Of a DNA stretch of 64,000 nucleotides, positions 59,550-64,000 are shown in pieces. The stretch comes from Allobosea robiniae (GTDB lineage: Bacteria; Pseudomonadota; Alphaproteobacteria; Rhizobiales; Beijerinckiaceae). Made by a program: the position numbers and the translations under genes. The stretch lies in NCBI RefSeq assembly GCF_900102525.1, contig NZ_FNBZ01000008.1, positions 240,557-304,556 on the forward strand. Direction: 5' to 3'. Below the pieces are notes generated by a model, which saw nothing but the letters and a program-made list of their open reading frames with translations, ran no database searches and was not told the origin of the DNA. Position 1 is the stretch's first letter, and each line of letters opens with the position of its first letter.

Positions 59550-62050
59550 CAGCCCGAGACCGGAACGATCTTGACCGCGCATTTCTTGAAATCCGTCTGC
59601 TTGGAGATGGGATCGGTGGCGTCGAGCGTCGTCTTGTTGATGAGCTGGCTGGCATCGAACCAGGGCACGAAGACCACGCCGGGCGGCATGCGGTTGCGCC
59701 CGCGCGTCTCGACGCGGGTGCGCATCTCGCCGCGGCGCGAGATCAATCGGATCTCGGCGCCCTGGTTGAGCCCGCGCTTGCGGGCATCTTCCGGATGCAT
59801 GAAGCAGCGCGCGCCGGGGAAGGCCTTGTAGAGTTCCGGCACCCGCATCGTCATCGAGCCGGAATGCCAGTGCTCCAGCACGCGGCCGGTGACGAGCCAG
59901 AGATCGTATTCGGTGTCGGGCGATTCCGCCGGCGGCTCGTAGGGCACCGCAATGATCCGGGCCTTGCCGTCCTTGTTGCCGTAGAACTCGACGCCCTTGC
60001 CCGGCTTCACATAGGGGTCGAGCCCCTCGCGATAGCGCCAGAGCGTCTCCTTGCCGTCGACCACCGGCCAGCGCAGGCCGCGGACCTGATGGTAGAGGTC
60101 ATAGGGCCCGAGATCGTGGCCATGACCGCGGCCGAAGGCGGCATATTCCTCGAAAAGCCCCTTTTGCGCGTAGAAGCCGAAGGCCTTCGCCTCCCGGTTC
60201 TCATAGCCCGGATCGATCTCGGAGACATCGAACTTGTCGACATTGCCGTTGCGATAGAGCACGTCGAAGAGCGTCTTGCCCTTGTAGTTCGGGTTGGCGT
60301 CGAGGATCTCCGCCGGCCAGACCTCGTCGGTGGTGAAGCGCTTCGAGAACTCCATCAATTGCCAGAGGTCCGAGCGCGCCTCGCCCGGCGCATTGACGAG
60401 CTGGTGCCAGACATGGGTGCGCCGCTCGGCATTGCCGTAGGCGCCCTCCTTCTCGACCCACATCGCGGCGGGCAGGATCAGGTCGGCGGCCATCGCCGTC
60501 ACCGTCGGATAGGCATCGGAGACGACGATGAAGTTGTCGGGGTTGCGATAGCCCGGATAGGCCTCGTTGCTGCTGTTCGGCGAGGCTTGCAGGTTGTTGT
60601 TGACCTGGATCCAGTAGAAATTGAGCTTGCCGTCCTTGAGCATCCGGTCCTGCTCGACGGCGTGGTAGCCGGGCTTCTCCGGGATGATCCCGTGCGGGAC
60701 GCGCCAGATCTCCTCGGCATGCTTGCGATGCTCGGGATTGGTCACCGTCATGTCGGCCGGCAGCCGATGGGCGAAGGTGCCGACCTCGCGCGCCGTGCCG
60801 CAGGCCGAGGGCTGGCCGGTCAGCGAGAACGGGCTGTTGCCCGGCTCCGAGATCTTCCCCGTCAGCAGATGCAGGTTGTAGACCATCTGGTTGGCCCAGA
60901 CGCCGCGCACATGCTGGTTGAAGCCCATGGTCCAGAGCGACATGACCTTGCGCTTGGGGTCGGCATAGAGCTCGGCGAGCTGCTGCAGGAAGCCGGGCTC
61001 GACCCCGGTCAGCGCAGAGACCTTCTCCAGCGTGTAGTCCTTGACCGAGGCCGCGAAGGCCGCGAAGTCGATCGGCGTCGTCGCCGTGACATCCTCCGCC
61101 TTGCGTGCCTTGACCTCGCGCGGATCATCGGGGCGCAGGCCGTAGCCGATCTCGGTCGCGCCTTTGACGAAGGTGGTGTGCTTCTCGACGAAATCGGTGT
61201 TCACCCGCCCGGTCGAGATGATGTGGTTGGCGATGTAATTCAGGATCGCCAGGTCCGTGCCCGGCTTGAACACGATCGGGATGTCGGCGAGGTCCGAGCT
61301 GCGGTGGGTATAGGTCGAGAGCACCGCAACCTTGACATGCGGCTGGCCGAGCCGGCGGTCCGTCACCCGCGTCCACAGGATCGGGTGCATCTCCGCCATG
61401 TTCGAGCCCCAGAGCACGAAGGCGTCGGCATGCTCGAAATCGTCGTAGCAGCCCATCGGCTCGTCCATGCCGAAGGTGCGCATGAAGGCATAGGCCGCCG
61501 AGGCCATGCAGTGGCGGGCGTTCGGGTCGAGATTGTTGGAGCGGAAGCCGGCCCGCATCAGCTTGGTCGCGGCATAGCCCTCGAAGATCGTCCACTGGCC
61601 GGAGCCGAACATGCCGAGCGCGGTCGGCCCCTTCGCCTTGAGCGTTTCCTTGGCCTTGGCGGCCATGGTGTCGAACGCCTCCTCCCAGGACACCGGCGTG
61701 AACTCGCCGTCCTTGGCGTAGACGCCGTTCTTCTTGCGCAGCAGCGGCTGGGTCAGCCGGTCGTTGCCGTACATGATCTTGGAGAGGAAATAGCCCTTGA
61801 TGCAGTTGAGGCCGCGATTGACCTCGGCCTTCATGTCGCCATGGGTGGCGATGACCTTGCCTTCCTTGACGCCGACCATGACGCCGCAGCCGGTGCCGCA
61901 GAAGCGGCACGGCGCCTTCGACCATTTGATCTGCAGGCTGCCGACGCCGCCCGCAACCGGCTGGGCCTCGGCGGGCACGCTCATATTGGCGGCGAGCGCG
62001 GCGACGCCGGCCGCCTGCGCCTTCAGCATCTCGCGACGGGACAGGGTCAT
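59549..62050 (-). CDS. napA: Periplasmic nitrate reductase catalytic subunit NapA
   Basis: Reduces nitrate to nitrite in the periplasm. 833 aa, with a Tat signal (MTLSRREMLKAQAAGVAALAAN). The [4Fe-4S] site is CRFCGTGCGVMVGV plus Cys of NRGLNCIKG. The molybdenum ligand Cys is in NARHCMASAAYAF, and the MGD-binding C-terminal domain (DLWLVTGRVLEHWHSGSMTMRVPEL) is complete. The Tat twin-arginine is RR in a slightly unusual LSRREML context but normal for NapA. It overlaps napD by four bases. Confidence 0.98.
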   Translation of the reverse strand: MTLSRREMLKAQAAGVAALAANMSVPAEAQPVAGGVGSLQIKWSKAPCRFCGTGCGVMVGVKEGKVIATHGDMKAEVNRGLNCIKGYFLSKIMYGNDRLTQPLLRKKNGVYAKDGEFTPVSWEEAFDTMAAKAKETLKAKGPTALGMFGSGQWTIFEGYAATKLMRAGFRSNNLDPNARHCMASAAYAFMRTFGMDEPMGCYDDFEHADAFVLWGSNMAEMHPILWTRVTDRRLGQPHVKVAVLSTYTHRSSDLADIPIVFKPGTDLAILNYIANHIISTGRVNTDFVEKHTTFVKGATEIGYGLRPDDPREVKARKAEDVTATTPIDFAAFAASVKDYTLEKVSALTGVEPGFLQQLAELYADPKRKVMSLWTMGFNQHVRGVWANQMVYNLHLLTGKISEPGNSPFSLTGQPSACGTAREVGTFAHRLPADMTVTNPEHRKHAEEIWRVPHGIIPEKPGYHAVEQDRMLKDGKLNFYWIQVNNNLQASPNSSNEAYPGYRNPDNFIVVSDAYPTVTAMAADLILPAAMWVEKEGAYGNAERRTHVWHQLVNAPGEARSDLWQLMEFSKRFTTDEVWPAEILDANPNYKGKTLFDVLYRNGNVDKFDVSEIDPGYENREAKAFGFYAQKGLFEEYAAFGRGHGHDLGPYDLYHQVRGLRWPVVDGKETLWRYREGLDPYVKPGKGVEFYGNKDGKARIIAVPYEPPAESPDTEYDLWLVTGRVLEHWHSGSMTMRVPELYKAFPGARCFMHPEDARKRGLNQGAEIRLISRRGEMRTRVETRGRNRMPPGVVFVPWFDASQLINKTTLDATDPISKQTDFKKCAVKIVPVSG

Positions 62051-62334
62051 GGGGTCACTCCGGGGTCGTCGAGGGTTTCGAGGTCTTCGATCTGCTCGAA
62101 CACCATGTTGGCCGAGAGCACGCCGTCGATCAGGCTGATGGCGGCCAGCCGGTCGCCGATCACGCCGGTGCTGGAGCCTTCCAGCACGATGACGATCTTG
62201 CCGTTCTCGACCCGATGGATCTCGGTCTCGGGAAGCTCTGCGATGCTGGCGAGCACGACCTCGACCTTGGCCGGCAGGGCCGAGACGACGGCGCTCGAAA
62301 TGTGATGGAAGCGCTGGCGCGGACGCTCAGGCAT
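62047..62334 (-). CDS. napD: NapA chaperone NapD
   Basis: 95 aa from ATG 62334 (MPERPRQRFHHISSAVV). The family opening H-I-S-S-x-V-V is followed by VVLASIAELPETEIHRVENGKIVIVLEGSS and a ferredoxin-like fold length. NapD binds the NapA Tat signal during cofactor loading. It overlaps napF by 8 bp upstream and napA by 4 bp downstream. The longer frame to 62607 runs through napF and is rejected. Confidence 0.94.
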   Translation of the reverse strand: MPERPRQRFHHISSAVVSALPAKVEVVLASIAELPETEIHRVENGKIVIVLEGSSTGVIGDRLAAISLIDGVLSANMVFEQIEDLETLDDPGVTP

Positions 62335-62839
62335 GGGCGGCCTCCGCCGAATGCGCACTGACCGCGATGGCCTGTGCCGGACAGGCGGCGATGCAAGCGC
62401 CGCAACCATTGCAACGATCGGCCGCGATCTCCGGCAAGGCCGGGCCGCCGAGCCGCGGCCGGAAACGGATCGCGCTCTCCGGGCAGGCATCGCCGCAGCT
62501 CTGGCAGACGATGCCCCGTCCGGCGAAGCAATCGGCGCCGACCGCCGCAACGTGCTCGAAGGCGGGCAGCAGGCGATCGAAGACCGGCTCGGGGCAAGCT
62601 TCCGCACAGGCGCCGCAGAAGCTGCACTCGCTCTCGGCGAAGCTCAGGATCGGCCGGCCTCCGGCATCCTGCGCTATGATGTGCTGCGGACAGGCCGGCA
62701 CGCAGGCACCGCAGCTGGTGCAGGCCGCCGCGACCGAAGCCGCGCGCGACCACGGCGGCCGCACGCCTTGAGGCTGCGGCTGCGCGGAGCGGCCTGTCAG
62801 GAAACGTCGCCGCCCGAGATCGATGGCATTCTCGCCCAT
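62327..62839 (-). CDS. napF: Ferredoxin-type protein NapF
   Basis: 170 aa, cytoplasmic. Three clear 4Fe-4S motifs are CTSCGACVPACP, CSFCGACAEACP and CNGCGACIAACP; a fourth, irregular site comprises CFAGRGIVC and CQSCGDACP. The N-terminus DLGRRRFLTGR is the usual NapF opening. It helps assemble the NapA iron-sulfur centre. 10 bp after napE. Confidence 0.94.
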   Translation of the reverse strand: MGENAIDLGRRRFLTGRSAQPQPQGVRPPWSRAASVAAACTSCGACVPACPQHIIAQDAGGRPILSFAESECSFCGACAEACPEPVFDRLLPAFEHVAAVGADCFAGRGIVCQSCGDACPESAIRFRPRLGGPALPEIAADRCNGCGACIAACPAQAIAVSAHSAEAAHA

Positions 62840-62849
62840 GCCCGCCTCC

Positions 62850-63044
62850 TCAACGCGGAGGCCCGGGCGGGCCGAGGACGATTTGCGACATCCAGACGAG
62901 GAAGCCGTAACCGCCGACGACGCCGACCGCCACGACCGGCCAGATCAGCACAGCCAGCGTCAGGAAGGCGAGGAGTTCGGCGCGACGTGTCGGCTTCTCG
63001 GGCGCGGCCTCCGGGCCGCCCGTCTTCGCGGTCTCGATCGTCAT
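62850..63044 (-). CDS. napE: Nap operon small membrane protein NapE
   Basis: 64 aa from ATG 63044 with a ribosome site GGGG upstream. A hydrophilic N-terminus, then RRAELLAFLTLAVLIWPVVAVGVVGGYGFLVWMSQIVLGPPGPP, the NapE signature in which a single helix ends in GYGFxVWxxQ-x-x-x-GPPGPP. Role unknown, possibly scaffolding. First gene of the nap operon. The frame is open to 63176 but without better start signals. Confidence 0.93.
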   Translation of the reverse strand: MTIETAKTGGPEAAPEKPTRRAELLAFLTLAVLIWPVVAVGVVGGYGFLVWMSQIVLGPPGPPR

Positions 63045-63391
63045 CTCCACCCCTTTCGGCCGGCCGCATATCGCACCGGCTCGTGTTGAGAGATTGACTA
63101 AAGAGAATATGGATTCCCGGGTGCTGTCCATGTCAAGGGCCACACTGCGCTGCCCTTTCGCAGCCGTCTTTGACATAACGCAAACAAGGTCCGCCGAATG
63201 CGACCTATCCGGTCCTGGTGGCCCGGATATTGCCCTTCTTACAACGCTCTCGAATGGGCATCGCCTTTCCCCTGCGGGCCACCGTGCCGCACTTGAACGC
63301 GGCCATCGATTGCAGTCTTATCCGGCGCCGCGCGCCGACGGATCGGGACATCGCGGGCGCCCCTGAACCCGTCCGAAGGAAAGGCTGTCAC
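63045..63391. other. nap / crp-fnr divergent intergenic region
   Basis: 347 bp with the FNR-type box at 63170 and a 9-bp inverted repeat GGTGGCCCG (63217-63225) / CGGGCCACC (63275-63283) in the likely leader of the regulator. No ORF or RNA gene recognised. Confidence 0.6.
63170..63183. promoter_or_regulatory. Candidate Crp/Fnr-family binding site
   Basis: TTGAC-ATAA-CGCAA fits the TTG(A/C)-N6-(T/G)CAA pattern of FNR/FixK/NNR regulators on both strands. For the plus-strand gene a TATCCG at 63206-63211 lies where the -10 of a class II promoter centred at -41.5 should be. Confidence 0.5.
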
Positions 63392-64000
63392 GTGGGAATG
63401 GACCGCAGCGTGCTGCGCAGCGTCCCGCTGTTCGCCGCGATGAGCGACGACCAGCTCGACCGCATGACGGCGCAGGCCAGCGCACGGCGGGTCCCGCAGG
63501 GCGAGGCCGTCTTCGAGCAGGGCGAGACAGCCAAGGCCTTCTACCTTCTGCTGAATGGCCGGCTGAAGGTGACGCAGGTCACGCGCGACGGCCAGCAGAT
63601 CATCGTGCGCATCGTCCATCCCGGCGACCTGTTCGGCTTCACGCGGGCATTGGGCCGCAGCGACTATCCGGGCACCGCGACAGCGGCGGTCGACAGCCTC
63701 GTCGCGAGCTGGCCAACCGAATCCTGGGACGTCTTCGTCGCCGACAACCCGCATCTGGCGATGAACGCGATCCGCACCATCGGCCAGCGTCTGGACGAGG
63801 CCCATACCCGCATCCGCGAGATGTCCACCGAGGAGGTCGAGCGGCGCGTGGCTCATGCCGTGCTGCGGCTGGTCGAGCAGGCCGGCAAGCCCGTCGAGGC
63901 CGGCCTGCGCGTCGATTTCCCGATCTCGCGGCGCGACATCGCCGAGATGACCGGCACGACGCTGCACACGGTCTCCCGCATCCTCAGCGCCTGGGAGGTG
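63392..64000 (+). CDS. Crp/Fnr-family regulator, NnrR/Dnr-like (3' end outside window)
   Basis: 203 codons visible from GTG 63392, chosen because AAGGAAAGG lies about eight bases upstream; an ATG at 63398 is the alternative. The N-terminal cyclic-nucleotide-like beta-barrel (about 10-120; LFAAMSDDQLDRM, VFEQGETAKAFYLLLNGRLKVTQ), dimer helix and winged helix (ISRRDIAEMTGTTLHTVSRILSAWE) are all seen. There are no cysteines in the visible part, so it is not an iron-sulfur FNR. The HTVSR recognition helix resembles NO-responsive NnrR/NarR types. Divergent from napE, which it probably regulates. Confidence 0.9.
   Translation, partial: MGMDRSVLRSVPLFAAMSDDQLDRMTAQASARRVPQGEAVFEQGETAKAFYLLLNGRLKVTQVTRDGQQIIVRIVHPGDLFGFTRALGRSDYPGTATAAVDSLVASWPTESWDVFVADNPHLAMNAIRTIGQRLDEAHTRIREMSTEEVERRVAHAVLRLVEQAGKPVEAGLRVDFPISRRDIAEMTGTTLHTVSRILSAWEV

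Overview
The window looks like chromosomal DNA of a GC-rich alphaproteobacterium of the Hyphomicrobiales. A Bosea-like or Methylobacterium-like genome is my best guess from protein style and repeat families. This is inference, because no 16S or other marker gene is present. Genes are dense, ATGA/GTGA stop-start overlaps are common, and I see no prophage, CRISPR array or intact insertion sequence.

Layout. (1) 1-3469: a truncated fused TRAP transporter permease, divergent from glpD. (2) 3478-31081: a complete type VI secretion system (T6SS). The minus-strand block runs ompA-like, tssA, tssB, tssC, hcp, tssE, tssF, tssG, tssH. Plus-strand vgrG, a DUF6931-like gene and tagH follow, then a minus-strand PAAR / unknown / RidA set, then plus-strand tssK, tssL, tssM, tagF, pppA, ppkA. 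The kinase, phosphatase and FHA genes imply threonine-phosphorylation control. No tssJ is present, and TssL carries its own OmpA-type domain. (3) 31133-37402: envelope-related genes beside the T6SS. They include an unusual fusion of an IS1595-type zinc ribbon, a membrane anchor and a lytic transglycosylase, a PKMT-like methyltransferase, and an exported caspase fused to an outer-membrane beta-barrel. (4) 37465-41488: tRNA-Gly(TCC), then a dctP-type binding protein transcribed into a GGDEF-EAL protein. (5) 42014-50496: a small exported protein, then a formate module (fdsGBAD, an OFA-family oxalate/formate transporter, its tiny 'small subunit', and a divergent LysR regulator). (6) 50551-58186: a cbb3 oxidase operon (ccoNOQP, small membrane protein, DUF2189, ccoI, ccoS, DUF6522, lipoprotein). 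(7) 58356-63044: periplasmic nitrate reductase napEFDABC, with a truncated, divergent Crp/Fnr regulator at the right edge.

Together regions 5-7 describe formate oxidation feeding a high-affinity oxidase under low oxygen or nitrate reduction. Regions 2-3 describe contact-dependent secretion with cell-wall and surface-remodelling neighbours.

Non-coding structure is notable. Three ~100-bp two-hairpin mosaic elements (17415, 42341, 42628) resemble rhizobial RIME elements. One element (18936-19028) folds on paper into a fully closed four-way cloverleaf.
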